Source: Acidobacteriota bacterium (GTDB taxonomy: Bacteria; Acidobacteriota; Vicinamibacteria; Vicinamibacterales; UBA2999). From it: DNA of 64,000 nucleotides. Both the position numbers and the translations under genes were made by a program. Positions within the stretch are counted from its first letter, which is position 1. Each line of letters starts with the position of its first letter. The DNA is taken from NCBI GenBank assembly GCA_016871195.1, contig VFZN01000011.1, positions 1 through 64,000 on the forward strand. The letters are read 5' to 3'. The notes below the pieces were generated by a model that saw only the letters and a list, made by a program, of their open reading frames with translations, was not told the origin of the DNA and did no database searches. Shown in pieces: positions 34,532-42,891 of this stretch.

Positions 34532-35728
34532 ATGCGGGTGAACGTGCGGACAGGCGTAATGGCTGGTGTGTATCTGGTAGCGGCGATGACCGGCGCCCGG
34601 ATGCTGGCGCAGGGCGGGGCAGCGATGCCGCCGGTGAATCAGGGGCCGAATCCCTACCAGACCATTGAGAATCACTTCAAGCTGCCCGAGGGGCGGGCCT
34701 GGGGGTCCACGAGTGCCGTCGACATCGACAAGGACGGCAAGACCATCTGGGTGGCCGAGCGCTGCAGCGCCAACTCGTGCTGGGATGCGGCCAAGGGACA
34801 GATGTCGCCCCTCGACACGCTGCTCAAGTTCGACACGTCGGGCAAGCTGCTGCTCAGCACCGGCAAGGGCCTGATGGTGTTTCCCCACGGCATCCACGTC
34901 GACAGGGATGGCAATGTGTGGGTGACCGACGGGCAGGACAACCTGCCCCGCCGCCGGCCCGGCCAGGCGGCCGACGCTCCCCTGCCGCCCGCCCCGGCCA
35001 CGATCGTCGGGCACCAGGTGCACAAGTTCAGCCCCGACGGCAAGCTGCTCATGTCACTCGGCAAGCCCGGCGGCAACCAGCCCGGTCAGCCGGCCGACCC
35101 AGCCTCGTTCTATCAGCCGAACGACGTCATCACTTACCCGAATGGCGACATTCTCGTCGCCGAGGGCCATGGTAATGCGGCACCCTCACCCGCGCGCCTC
35201 GTGCGCTTCGACAAGACCGGCAAGTTCCTCCGCGAATTTGGAAAGCTGGGCACCGGCACCGAGGGCGAGTTCATGCAGCCGCATGGTCTGGCGTTCGATT
35301 CGAAGGGACGGCTCTTCGTGGCCGACCGTTCGAACAACCGCATCCAGATTCTCGATGCCGAGACCTACAAGACGCTCGACACGTGGTACCAGTTCAGCCG
35401 GCTGAGCGGCATCACGATCGACAAAAACGACATCATCTACGGCGCTGATTCGGAGTCGGGCTCGGTCAACCCGCCGCACGGGGCGTGGATGCGCGGCATC
35501 CGGATCGGCAGCGCGCGCGACGGCAACATCACGGCGTTCATTCCCGATCCGACCAGCGTAGGCGAGACCTTCTCGATGGTCGACGGCAAGCCGGTGATGA
35601 AGAAGGCCGATGGAACGCCCGGGGCCACGGGCACGCTGGCGGCTGAAGGCGTCGCCGTGGACGCGGCCGGCAACATCTACGGCGCCGAGGTCGGTCCCCG
35701 CGCCGTGAAGAAATACACGCGTCGCTGA
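34532..35728 (+). CDS. Exported NHL-repeat beta-propeller protein
   Basis: The 398-residue product has a signal peptide (VRTGVMAGVYLVAAMTGARM) and then repeated NHL-type blades: VFPHGIHVDRDGNVWVTDGQ, ITYPNGDILVAEGHGN, FMQPHGLAFDSKGRLFVADR followed by SNNRIQILD, and EGVAVDAAGNIYGAEVGP. Such six-bladed propellers bind ligands or act as lactonase/lyase-like enzymes (peptidylglycine alpha-amidating lyase shares the fold). No catalytic residue can be named. AGGAGG lies 7 bases before the ATG at 34532. It is divergent from the LysW operon. A second NHL-propeller gene lies 1.4 kb downstream. Confidence 0.8.
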   Translation: MRVNVRTGVMAGVYLVAAMTGARMLAQGGAAMPPVNQGPNPYQTIENHFKLPEGRAWGSTSAVDIDKDGKTIWVAERCSANSCWDAAKGQMSPLDTLLKFDTSGKLLLSTGKGLMVFPHGIHVDRDGNVWVTDGQDNLPRRRPGQAADAPLPPAPATIVGHQVHKFSPDGKLLMSLGKPGGNQPGQPADPASFYQPNDVITYPNGDILVAEGHGNAAPSPARLVRFDKTGKFLREFGKLGTGTEGEFMQPHGLAFDSKGRLFVADRSNNRIQILDAETYKTLDTWYQFSRLSGITIDKNDIIYGADSESGSVNPPHGAWMRGIRIGSARDGNITAFIPDPTSVGETFSMVDGKPVMKKADGTPGATGTLAAEGVAVDAAGNIYGAEVGPRAVKKYTRR

Positions 35729-35745
35729 CGCCTCCAGCATCCGAG

Positions 35746-35775
35746 GGTCGGGTGCCGCCTGCGCGGTGCCCGACC
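35746..35775. terminator. Hairpin between convergent genes
   Basis: GGTCGGG / CCCGACC extended by TGCCGC / GCGGTG gives a 13-bp stem with two G-U pairs and a 4-base loop. It lies between the ends of the NHL gene and the HupE-like gene, so it can serve both. Confidence 0.55.
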
Positions 35776-35782
35776 ACCGGGA

Positions 35783-37081
35783 TCAGTCTTTGAGTCCCTC
35801 CCACCGGCGCCCGACGCCCGACGCCCACCACAGCAGACCGCTGATCACCACCGCGGCCATCATCCAGCGCATCAGGGCGGCCCAGGCCGTGGCGTCCATC
35901 ACCGGCCAGGGAAATCCGGCGAGGACGGCTCCGCGTTCGGTCATCCAGTGCCACGCGGTGTGCGCGACGATGGCCGACAGCAGGATCACGCCCATGCGCT
36001 CGGCCACCACGCGGGTGAAGATCCATCCCAACGCAGGAATCAGCACGACGAGCACCAGCAACTGCCCGGCTTCCACGCCCCCGTTGAAGGCCAGCAGGGA
36101 CGACAGCAGGTGGTCGCCGGCAAACTGCAGGCGCTCGCGCAGGAGAAACGAGAATCCGAATCCGTGCACAAGGCCGAAGGCAAACGTCATGATCCAGCGA
36201 CGCTGCAGACCGGCCCCGACGATGTTCTCGAGGGCCATGTAGAGGATCGACGCGGCAATGACCGTTTCCACCAGGGGCGGGAACCACAGCGAATCGGGCG
36301 CGAGGTCGTAGGCGGAGGCGATGAGCGTCACCGAATGCGCCACGGTGAAGGCGGTAACAATCACCAGTAGCGGACGCAGCCGGCGGAAGGGAATGACGAG
36401 GCACAGCAGGAACAGCAGGTGATCGGTGCCGTCGAGAATGTGCCAATAGCCTTCCTTCACAAACAGCCAGGCGGCCTGATACCAGCGTGGGTCGAGTTCG
36501 ACGATGCCCACGTCGGCGTGCACGTCGAAGACCCGTTCGGGGGCATCGGGGGCGAGGAAGCGCAGACCGACGTTGACCTGCAGACCAAGCCGTGTAAAGC
36601 CGGGGGCAATGGCGAACTGCGACCGATCTGACTGGATGGGATATTCGAAGAGCACGTCGAGCATGCCCTGCTCCCAGACCAATTGCGTGGTATCGGGCAG
36701 GCGGGGCGATTGCACGGTGGCCAGGGCCGAGTCGTAGGTCGAGAAGGCGCGGTTCGAGGGCAGTTCGGCACGCACGGCCCGGACGGCCGGGGGCGGCAAG
36801 GCCTGTCCGTTCTCGTAGATTTTCACGAAATCGGAAATCCAGAGTGTGGCAGCGTCGGTGAGCGCGGCGTCTGCCTGCGAGAGCACGAGGTAGTTGTCGG
36901 CGGACACCGGGACGGAGATGTCGCGCATCGAGACGAGGGGGGCCCGGATGAGAAACCGCAGAACCTGGCCCTCAGGCTTGAGATAGGCGAGGACGGTGAC
37001 CTCGTTGGGCACCTCGTGTGCGCCGAGGCCAGGCTGCAGGGCCAGAAGGACGAGCAGAGCGAACAAAGACCGAATACGCAT
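35783..37081 (-). CDS. HupE/UreJ family membrane protein
   Basis: The 432-residue product has a signal peptide ending GAHE, an exported N-terminal region of about 200 residues, and then six or seven membrane helices. The helices carry the HupE/UreJ_2 markers GYWHILDGTDHLLFLLCLV, FTVAHSVTLIAS, ALENIVG, FGLVHGFGFSFLL and FNGGVEAGQLLVL, including the conserved His and Glu residues. Short HupE/UreJ proteins bring nickel or cobalt into the cell for hydrogenase and urease; the long exported form is common in Gram-negative bacteria without those enzymes, and its substrate is unknown. No nickel enzyme is in the window. Confidence 0.8.
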   Translation of the reverse strand: MRIRSLFALLVLLALQPGLGAHEVPNEVTVLAYLKPEGQVLRFLIRAPLVSMRDISVPVSADNYLVLSQADAALTDAATLWISDFVKIYENGQALPPPAVRAVRAELPSNRAFSTYDSALATVQSPRLPDTTQLVWEQGMLDVLFEYPIQSDRSQFAIAPGFTRLGLQVNVGLRFLAPDAPERVFDVHADVGIVELDPRWYQAAWLFVKEGYWHILDGTDHLLFLLCLVIPFRRLRPLLVIVTAFTVAHSVTLIASAYDLAPDSLWFPPLVETVIAASILYMALENIVGAGLQRRWIMTFAFGLVHGFGFSFLLRERLQFAGDHLLSSLLAFNGGVEAGQLLVLVVLIPALGWIFTRVVAERMGVILLSAIVAHTAWHWMTERGAVLAGFPWPVMDATAWAALMRWMMAAVVISGLLWWASGVGRRWEGLKD

Positions 37082-37135
37082 ACGATGCCCGGCAGGGTAG
37101 CACGGATGTTTTTCCCCGCCACGGTGAATCCCGTG

Positions 37136-37141
37136 TATACT
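37136..37141 (+). promoter_or_regulatory. Candidate -10 box (TATACT) before the second NHL gene
   Basis: TATACT lies 27 bases before the ATG at 37169, and GAGGGAGG lies between, in ribosome-binding position. The -35 region is unclear. Confidence 0.35.
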
Positions 37142-37168
37142 CCGACAGCTTTCTCTGAGGGAGGCCGC

Positions 37169-38419
37169 ATGTCTCGAGTGTTGAAGTCACACAAGATGGT
37201 CGTTGCCGCACTGGCGGCACTGGTGCTTGCCCTGGGTGTCGGGCAGGCGGTGCTTGACCGCACCTCTGCGCAGGCCAAGCAGGCGCCGAGGTTCGAAGTG
37301 GATCCGTTCTGGCCCAGGCCGATGCCCAACAACTGGGTGCTGGGGCAGACGATTGGTCTGACGGTCGATGACCGTGACCACGTGTGGATTGTCCACCGTG
37401 GGAATGACCCTGGCAATCTGGACCGCACTGAACTGGCCTTCCCGGTGCCGAACTCGCCGCGGGTCAGCGAATGCTGTCAGGCGGCCCCGCCGGTGCTCGA
37501 GTTTGACGCCGAGGGCAACCTCGTCGGCAGCTGGGGTGGTCCCAAGGCGGGTGCGCCGTATCAGTGGCCCGAGTCGAACCACGGCGTCGTGGTCGACCAC
37601 AAGGGCTTCGTGTGGATCGGCGGTAATGGTGGCCCCGACTCGCACATTCTCAAGTTCCGCCGCGATGGCACGTTCGTCGCGCAGTACGGAACGCCCGGGG
37701 CCCTGAAGGATCCCGCATCGCCTGCGGCCAAGCCGGTCTTCAATGCCAACAGCACCGACATGAAGAACTTCGGCCGCGTGGCGAAGATCTTCATCGACCC
37801 CAAGGCCAACGAAGGCTACGTGGCGGACGGCTACCTTAATCACCGCGTGGCGGTCATTGACCTCGACAACGGCAACATCAAGCGCATGTGGGGCGCCTAC
37901 GGCAAGCCCCCGACGGACCAGGTGCTGGGCCGCTACAACCCGACCGACCCGGTCGCGCAGCAGTTCCGCAACCCGGTCCACTGCGCCGAGCGTGCCAACG
38001 ACGGCATGGTCTATGTCTGCGACCGCGTCAACGACCGCCTGCAGATCTTCAAGTCGGACGGCAGCTTCGTGAAGGAAGTATTCCACGAAAAGAACACGCT
38101 GGCTGACGGCTCGGTGTGGGACGTGGCCTTCTCGAAGGACCCGGAACAGAAGTATCTGTATGTCGCCGACGGGGCCAACGAGCACGTCTACATCTACGAC
38201 CGCCAGTCGATGACCGAGCTGTCCCGCTTTGGCTACGGTGGGCGTCAGCCCGGCATGTTCCTCGGCGTGCACAGCATCGCCGTCGACTCGAAGGGCAATA
38301 TCTACACGACGGAAACCTACACGGGCAAGCGCCTGCAGAAGTTTGTGAACAAGGGTGTGGGTCCGGTGACGGCCCCGGGCGCGGCGCCGACGCCGTGGCC
38401 GACCCGCTCGGGCCGCTAA
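37169..38419 (+). CDS. Exported NHL-repeat / peptidylglycine-lyase-like beta-propeller protein
   Basis: The 416-residue product has a signal peptide (KMVVAALAALVLALGVGQAV) and then FEVDPFWPRPMPNNWVLGQ, a start typical of large families of exported propellers in Acidobacteriota. Blades read ESNHGVVVDHKGFVWIGGNG, NEGYVADGYLNHRVAVIDL, NPVHCAERANDGMVYVCDR, QKYLYVADGANEHVYIYD and HSIAVDSKGNIYTTETYTG. It resembles the first NHL gene in layout but is clearly a different subfamily. A GAGGGAGG ribosome binding site and a strong terminator frame it as a single-gene unit. Role unknown. Confidence 0.8.
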   Translation: MSRVLKSHKMVVAALAALVLALGVGQAVLDRTSAQAKQAPRFEVDPFWPRPMPNNWVLGQTIGLTVDDRDHVWIVHRGNDPGNLDRTELAFPVPNSPRVSECCQAAPPVLEFDAEGNLVGSWGGPKAGAPYQWPESNHGVVVDHKGFVWIGGNGGPDSHILKFRRDGTFVAQYGTPGALKDPASPAAKPVFNANSTDMKNFGRVAKIFIDPKANEGYVADGYLNHRVAVIDLDNGNIKRMWGAYGKPPTDQVLGRYNPTDPVAQQFRNPVHCAERANDGMVYVCDRVNDRLQIFKSDGSFVKEVFHEKNTLADGSVWDVAFSKDPEQKYLYVADGANEHVYIYDRQSMTELSRFGYGGRQPGMFLGVHSIAVDSKGNIYTTETYTGKRLQKFVNKGVGPVTAPGAAPTPWPTRSGR

Positions 38420-38449
38420 GCGGCACCGACCGTCCATCGCATGCACGCT

Positions 38450-38481
38450 CGGGCGCGGTTCCCCACCGGGGGCCGCGCCCG
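38450..38481 (+). terminator. Strong terminator hairpin after the second NHL gene
   Basis: CGGGCGCGG pairs with CCGCGCCCG (9 bp), extended inside by CCCC/GGGG. TCGTGTTTCT follows. It lies 30 bases after the stop codon. Confidence 0.6.
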
Positions 38482-38514
38482 TCGTGTTTCTGCCCGCGTG
38501 ATACGGTGACAGAC

Positions 38515-38886
38515 GTGGACGAACTCGATATCTACGAACGGATCGGCGAGGACGGTTTTCGGCGCCTGGTTGCGGCGTTTTATCGCCAGGTTCCGGCTGA
38601 TGACATTCTCGGGCCGATGTATCCGCCCGACGACATGGCCGGGGCGGAAGAGCGGCTGCGGTTGTTCCTCATCGGCCGCTTCGGCGGTCCCCAGACCTAC
38701 ATCGAACAGCGCGGGCATCCCCGGCTCCGCATGCGCCACGCGCCTTACCACATCGATGGTGCTGCGCGCGATCGCTGGATGCAGCTGATGGGCCGGGCAC
38801 TCGATGAGGCGGCACTGCCGCCCGACGTCGACGCGCTGCTGCGGCCCTTTTTCGACGGTGTGGCCACCTTCATGCGCAATGCCTGA
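38515..38886 (+). CDS. Group II truncated haemoglobin (TrHbO-type)
   Basis: The product is 123 residues, the usual length. Visible are the N-terminal YERIGEDGFRRLVAAFYRQV, ILGPMYPPDD, and the segment GGPQTYIEQRGHPRLRMRHA, whose RMRH supplies the proximal haem histidine; the following W of RDRWMQLM is the G8 Trp typical of group II. It likely binds oxygen or nitric oxide in the cytosol. Two in-frame GTG codons (38506, 38515) could start it; TACGGT ends seven bases before the one at 38515, which I prefer. An OsmC gene follows after 23 bases, so a role in oxidative or nitrosative stress is reasonable. Confidence 0.85.
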   Translation: MDELDIYERIGEDGFRRLVAAFYRQVPADDILGPMYPPDDMAGAEERLRLFLIGRFGGPQTYIEQRGHPRLRMRHAPYHIDGAARDRWMQLMGRALDEAALPPDVDALLRPFFDGVATFMRNA

Positions 38887-38909
38887 CCGCCGTGCGATAC
38901 GCTGGCGGC

Positions 38910-39302
38910 ATGCGTGTCGTGGAACTGCGTGGCGTGGCGGACGGGGCCCTGGCGACCAGTGCGTCATCGGGCGTGCATACCCTCCGGATCGACGAACCCC
39001 TGGACCTCGGAGGCACCGACACCGGCGCCACCCCGACCGAGCTGCTGCTGGCGGCTCTGGGCGGGTGTGAGTCGATCACCCTCCGGATGTACGCCGCCCG
39101 CAAGGGATGGCCGCTGACCGATGTGCGCATCCGGCTGCACGGGGCCACCGTCGACGGTGCCTTCGTCGTGCGCCGCGAGGTCGCGCTTGAGGGGCCACTC
39201 GACGCCGACCAGCGCACACGCCTGCTCGACATCGTCAACCGGTGCCCGGTGCATCGGATCCTGAATGGCGGGGTCACCGTGGTCGACGAGCCGGTGCCCT
39301 GA
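38910..39302 (+). CDS. OsmC family peroxide-reducing protein
   Basis: The 130-residue product shows TPTELLLAALGGCESITLRM, whose Cys is the peroxidatic residue, and IVNRCPVHRIL with the second Cys, as in OsmC/Ohr proteins. These reduce organic hydroperoxides in the cytosol and are re-reduced by dihydrolipoamide systems; some small members have other roles. TACGCT sits six bases before the ATG at 38910, a leaderless layout. It lies next to the truncated haemoglobin gene. Confidence 0.85.
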   Translation: MRVVELRGVADGALATSASSGVHTLRIDEPLDLGGTDTGATPTELLLAALGGCESITLRMYAARKGWPLTDVRIRLHGATVDGAFVVRREVALEGPLDADQRTRLLDIVNRCPVHRILNGGVTVVDEPVP

Positions 39303-39421
39303 CAACAGGGGTTGTGTGCAATCGTCACTGCGGGTATCATTCCGTCAATTGCAGCAGCCACCCGTTGTGGAGTGGCGCGGACGTCGGCAGCGGCACTCGT
39401 GGCTGCCTCTGGAGAGTGGAT

Positions 39422-39715
39422 ATGTTCGAGAACGACTTCGGTAAGAGCCTCGACCGTCGCAGCTTCCTCCGTGGCTCAGCCCTGTTCGCAGGCGTCGTGG
39501 GAATCTCGGTTGTTCCGGCCGCAGCCCAGCAGGCACCCGAGAAGAAGAAGGAAGAGCCGAAGGATCCCTTCGCGTCCGGAGGCAAGAAGGAAGAGAAGAA
39601 GCTCATCGACAAGGACGGCAACGAGTACCGCATCTGCCCACAGTGCGGCTACAACATGTACAAGCAGGGTCGCATGTGGGTGTGCGACAACTGCGGCTAC
39701 TCGTACGTCGAGTAG
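39422..39715 (+). CDS. Tat-exported small zinc ribbon protein
   Basis: The 97-residue product starts with a twin-arginine signal (DRRSFLRGSALFAGVVG, cleavage near AAA). It then has a Lys/Glu-rich linker and a rubredoxin-like zinc ribbon with two Cys pairs, CPQC and CDNC, ending in YSYVE. A Tat signal on a tiny metal-binding domain suggests that the metal is inserted before export. Iron is possible as well as zinc. I know no named family. It stands alone and is followed by a strong terminator. Confidence 0.7.
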   Translation: MFENDFGKSLDRRSFLRGSALFAGVVGISVVPAAAQQAPEKKKEEPKDPFASGGKKEEKKLIDKDGNEYRICPQCGYNMYKQGRMWVCDNCGYSYVE

Positions 39716-39737
39716 GCCCGATCCTGACACCTCTGCC

Positions 39738-39768
39738 GGCGCCCGGTTCAGTCACTGAGCCGGGCGCC
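39738..39768 (+). terminator. Strong terminator hairpin after the Tat zinc-ribbon gene
   Basis: GGCGCCCGG (39738-39746) pairs with CCGGGCGCC (39760-39768), extended by CAGT/ACTG in the loop; GTGTGTTGT follows. Confidence 0.6.
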
Positions 39769-39789
39769 GTGTGTTGTACGGCTTCCCCC

Positions 39790-40617
39790 ATGACCCTCGC
39801 CGGCAAGACCCTTGTCATCACGGGCGCCAGCCGCGGCATCGGACTGGCCATCGCCCTTCGCGCGGCGCGCGACGGCGCCCGCGTCGTCATTGCCGCCAAG
39901 TCGACTGTGCCGCATCCGAAACTGCCTGGGACGATTCACACCGCCGCTGAGGCCGTCAGGCAGGCCGGGGGTGAGGCGCTCGCCGTCGCCACCGACGTCC
40001 GCGATGAGGCCTCTGTGACGCGTGCCATGGCGCTGGCGGCCGAGACCTTCGGCGGCATTGACATCCTCGTTAACAACGCCTCGGCCATCTTCCTGGCCAC
40101 CACCGAGGCGACCCCGATGAAGCGATTCGATCTGATGCAGCAGGTCAACGTGCGGGGCACCTTCCTGTGCACCCGGCAGGCTCTCCCCTGGTTGCGGCGG
40201 TCATCGCACGCGCATGTGCTGAACATCGCGCCGCCACTGCACTCGACACTGCAGCCCCGCTGGTTCGCTCCGCACGTGGCCTATACGATGGCCAAGTACG
40301 GCATGTCGCTGTGCACGTTCGGTATGGCCGATGAGTTCAGAGACGACGGGATTGCCGTCAACGCCCTGTGGCCGGAGACCACGGTCGACACCGAGGCCAT
40401 CCGCTTCATCATGGACGCCGGGGCGCGGCGCCGGTCGCGGTTGCCGGCCATCATGGGTGATGCGGCTCACTGGGTGGTGACGCAGCCGCCCCGCACGTGC
40501 ACGGGGCAGTTTCTGATCGACGCACAGGTGCTGAGGCAGTCGGGGGTGAGCGACTTCAGCGCCTACCGCCATGACGGGGTCGACGAGTCGGACCTGCTGC
40601 CTGATTTTTTCCTGTAG
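39790..40617 (+). CDS. Short-chain dehydrogenase/reductase (HSDL2-like)
   Basis: The 275-residue product is a classical SDR: TGASRGIGLAIALRAARDGA (cofactor loop), DILVNNASAIF, and the catalytic YTMAKYG. The segment AAKSTVPHPKLPGTIHTAAE is typical of the hydroxysteroid dehydrogenase-like 2 group, which uses lipid-like substrates. In place of the usual catalytic Ser region it has LNIAPPLH, as do HSDL2 proteins. It is probably cytosolic and NAD(P)-dependent. Its 3' end overlaps the convergent pseudouridine synthase gene by 62 bases. Confidence 0.85.
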   Translation: MTLAGKTLVITGASRGIGLAIALRAARDGARVVIAAKSTVPHPKLPGTIHTAAEAVRQAGGEALAVATDVRDEASVTRAMALAAETFGGIDILVNNASAIFLATTEATPMKRFDLMQQVNVRGTFLCTRQALPWLRRSSHAHVLNIAPPLHSTLQPRWFAPHVAYTMAKYGMSLCTFGMADEFRDDGIAVNALWPETTVDTEAIRFIMDAGARRRSRLPAIMGDAAHWVVTQPPRTCTGQFLIDAQVLRQSGVSDFSAYRHDGVDESDLLPDFFL

Positions 40618-41323
40618 CGGGCGCTCCCAGGGAGGCCGCAAGTTCGTCGGGGGTCACCTCACGCCAGTGGCCGACGGGCAGGGCGCCGAGGGCAACCGCC
40701 CCGAACTGCACGCGCCGCAGCCGCGTCACCTCATGCCCGACGGCCCCACAGAGCCGACGCACCTCGCGATTGCGGCCCTCGGTGAGTGTGATGCGCAGCA
40801 GGCTTTCGCGCCCTGAGACCTTGACCGCCTCCACCTGGTCGGGCCTCAGCCGTTCGCCGCCATCCTCGACGCCGTGTTGCAGGCGTGCGAGGGTGGCGTC
40901 ATCGACCAGGCCTCGCACCGTGGCGAGATACACCCGGGGCACGCCGGTCGCAGGATTGGTGAGGGTGTCGGCGAGCCGGGTGTCACTCGTGAGCAGCAGC
41001 AGGCCGCTGGTGGCCCAGTCGAGGCGGCCCACAGGAACGACGCGCACGGGCACACCCTCGAGCACGTCATAAATGGTCGGACGGCCCTCCGGGTCCCGGC
41101 TGGTGGTGACCACGCCGCGGGGCTTGTGGAAGGCGATGGTCAGCGCGGCGGCTGGCGATGCGGCCTCGCCATCAATCGCGACGCGTATGCGCTCGGGAAT
41201 GACCGCGAGGCCAGGGTCGGTGACCCGGCGACCGTCCACCTGCACGCGGCCCTCGGTGACCAGCCGCACGGCGGTGGTGCGGCTGGCCAGTCCCAGCTTC
41301 GACAGGGCGCGCACGAGCGGCAC
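40556..41323 (-). CDS. RsuA/RluB-type rRNA pseudouridine synthase
   Basis: The product is 255 residues from the GTG at 41323, where an S4 RNA-binding domain begins (LVRALSKLGLASRTTAVRLV). The catalytic domain holds the active-site aspartate motif GRLDWATSGLLLLT, then KPRGVVTTSRDP, and the closing GRNREVRRLCGAVGHEVTRL. Together these are the RsuA/RluB/RluE/RluF pattern; which rRNA base is modified cannot be read from the sequence. A longer frame upstream would run into yajQ. The Arg-rich tail overlaps the end of the SDR gene on the other strand. Confidence 0.88.
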   Translation of the reverse strand: MPLVRALSKLGLASRTTAVRLVTEGRVQVDGRRVTDPGLAVIPERIRVAIDGEAASPAAALTIAFHKPRGVVTTSRDPEGRPTIYDVLEGVPVRVVPVGRLDWATSGLLLLTSDTRLADTLTNPATGVPRVYLATVRGLVDDATLARLQHGVEDGGERLRPDQVEAVKVSGRESLLRITLTEGRNREVRRLCGAVGHEVTRLRRVQFGAVALGALPVGHWREVTPDELAASLGAPATGKNQAAGPTRRPRHGGRR

Positions 41324-41363
41324 GGTGCCGCGCGGCGGCGCTGTACGCAGGCGTGGCGTGCGC

Positions 41364-41864
41364 TTAGCGGTAGTTGCCAAACTGCAGGGCGATGCCGAAA
41401 TCCTTGCCGCGCAGGGCACCCATGGCTCCCTGCAGGTCATCCTTTGACGGAGAGGAAATGCGCAGCTGGTCCCCCTGGATGTTGGCCTGTACTTTCTTGA
41501 GCTTCAGGTCCTTCAGATACTTGACGATGTCCCGGGCGGCCTCGGAAGAGATGCCCATCTGCAGCGTGATGACCTGGCGCACGGTGCCACCGGCGGCCGG
41601 CTCGACGTCACCGCGTGTGAGATTTTTGACGGGCACATTGCGTCGCACCAGTCGTCCGGATAGCACTTCCCACAGGGCCTCGAGGCGGAATGAGGCCTCG
41701 GCGGCGAGCGTGATGGTGTTGGCCTTCTGGTCGAGGTCGATGGTCGCGGTGGAACCCTTGAAGTCGTAGCGCTGCGCGAGTTCCTTGCGGGCCTGATTGA
41801 TGGCGTTGTCCACCTCCTGCAGGTCGACGGTGGAGGTGACATCAAACGAAAACGTTTCGGCCAT
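41364..41864 (-). CDS. yajQ: YajQ family nucleotide-binding protein
   Basis: The 166-residue product starts MAETFSFDVTSTVDLQEVDN and contains RYDFKGSTATIDLD, LVRRNVPVKNL and VQANIQGDQLRISSPSKDDL, all characteristic of YajQ. Members bind nucleotides, and in Xanthomonas a homologue is a cyclic-di-GMP effector. TACGAT on the minus strand ends seven bases before the ATG. The pseudouridine synthase follows after 40 bases on the same strand. Confidence 0.93.
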   Translation of the reverse strand: MAETFSFDVTSTVDLQEVDNAINQARKELAQRYDFKGSTATIDLDQKANTITLAAEASFRLEALWEVLSGRLVRRNVPVKNLTRGDVEPAAGGTVRQVITLQMGISSEAARDIVKYLKDLKLKKVQANIQGDQLRISSPSKDDLQGAMGALRGKDFGIALQFGNYR

Positions 41865-42036
41865 GTGTCGAATCGTAGCGCACACGCGTCGTGCGTGCAC
41901 GGTCAGGCGTCACTTGGGCGGTGTCCCACAGACGGCGCGTGCGTCCGCTACGGGGGCAGGCGGCCTGGTGGGCACCCGGCACTGCCGGGCGTGTGTGCGG
42001 CACCCGCGAGGGCGGGGCCGGATCCGTCTGCGCCGG

Positions 42037-42891
42037 TCAGGCGGCGGGCGGTGCTGGCTGGCAGGACGGGCACCAGTAGGTGCTGCGGGCGTGAGCGCCG
42101 TGGCGGGCGGTGGCGATAGGGGTGGCGCAGCGTCGGCACGGCAGGCCGGTGCGGCCGTAGACCCACAGGCGTGCGTCGGGGTGCCGCGACCCGGTGGTCA
42201 GGCGTGTGCCCCGCGGTGTCAGCAGCGTGGCATCTCCGGCGGCCACCGCGTTGGCCTCCAGCAGGGTGACGGCGTGCGCGAGCAGGGCACGCCATGCGTC
42301 ACGCGAGGCGTGCGCGGCGGGCTGATCGGGATGCCATCCGTTGAGGAAGAGCAGTTCGGACTTGAATACGTTGCCGAGGCCCGCCATGACCCGCTGGTCG
42401 AGCAGAACCTCGTGGACCGGCCGAGGGCCGGCGGCCTCGACGCGGTCGAGGACCTGATCCAGCACCTGCTCGGGCGGTGTGTGCCGACCCAGCAGGTCGG
42501 GACCGAGCGTCGAGAGCACGGGATGCCGGGCCAGCGTCTGTGCCGTGAGGAATTCGGCGACGGGCAGGTCGAAGCCGAGGGCGATCCAGTCGGCGGTATG
42601 GATCGCGACGCGCAGGGCGTGCGCTGGGCGTCGCCACCGTTCGCCGTGGCGATAGAGATGCCAGCTGCCGTGTATGCGCAGGTGCGACCGGAGGAGCAGG
42701 TCGCCCGAGAAGTGGATCAGCAGGTGCTTGCCGATGGCCTCGCAGCGCTCGATGGTGCGACCGGCGATGGGCGTGGCGGCATCGACGCGCGCGAGCGGGT
42801 CGAGGCGCGCGTCGAAGCGGGTGACGCGGTGTCCGGCGAGCACGCGATGCAGCGCGGCGGCGGTGCGATGGAGGGTGTCGCCTTCAGGCAT
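42037..42891 (-). CDS. nei: Endonuclease VIII-type DNA glycosylase (Nei)
   Basis: The 284-residue product starts MPEGDTLHRTAAALHRVL: after removal of Met, Pro2 is the nucleophile and Glu3 the catalytic acid of the Fpg/Nei family, and GDT fits Nei. The helix-two-turn-helix segment is LLDQRVMAGLGNVFKSELLF, and a C-terminal zinc finger (CRRC, CPSC) binds DNA. It removes oxidised bases and nicks the strand. Its start overlaps the end of lhr by 8 bases; a similar neighbourhood is known in mycobacteria, so the two probably act in one repair pathway. Confidence 0.9.
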   Translation of the reverse strand: MPEGDTLHRTAAALHRVLAGHRVTRFDARLDPLARVDAATPIAGRTIERCEAIGKHLLIHFSGDLLLRSHLRIHGSWHLYRHGERWRRPAHALRVAIHTADWIALGFDLPVAEFLTAQTLARHPVLSTLGPDLLGRHTPPEQVLDQVLDRVEAAGPRPVHEVLLDQRVMAGLGNVFKSELLFLNGWHPDQPAAHASRDAWRALLAHAVTLLEANAVAAGDATLLTPRGTRLTTGSRHPDARLWVYGRTGLPCRRCATPIATARHGAHARSTYWCPSCQPAPPAA

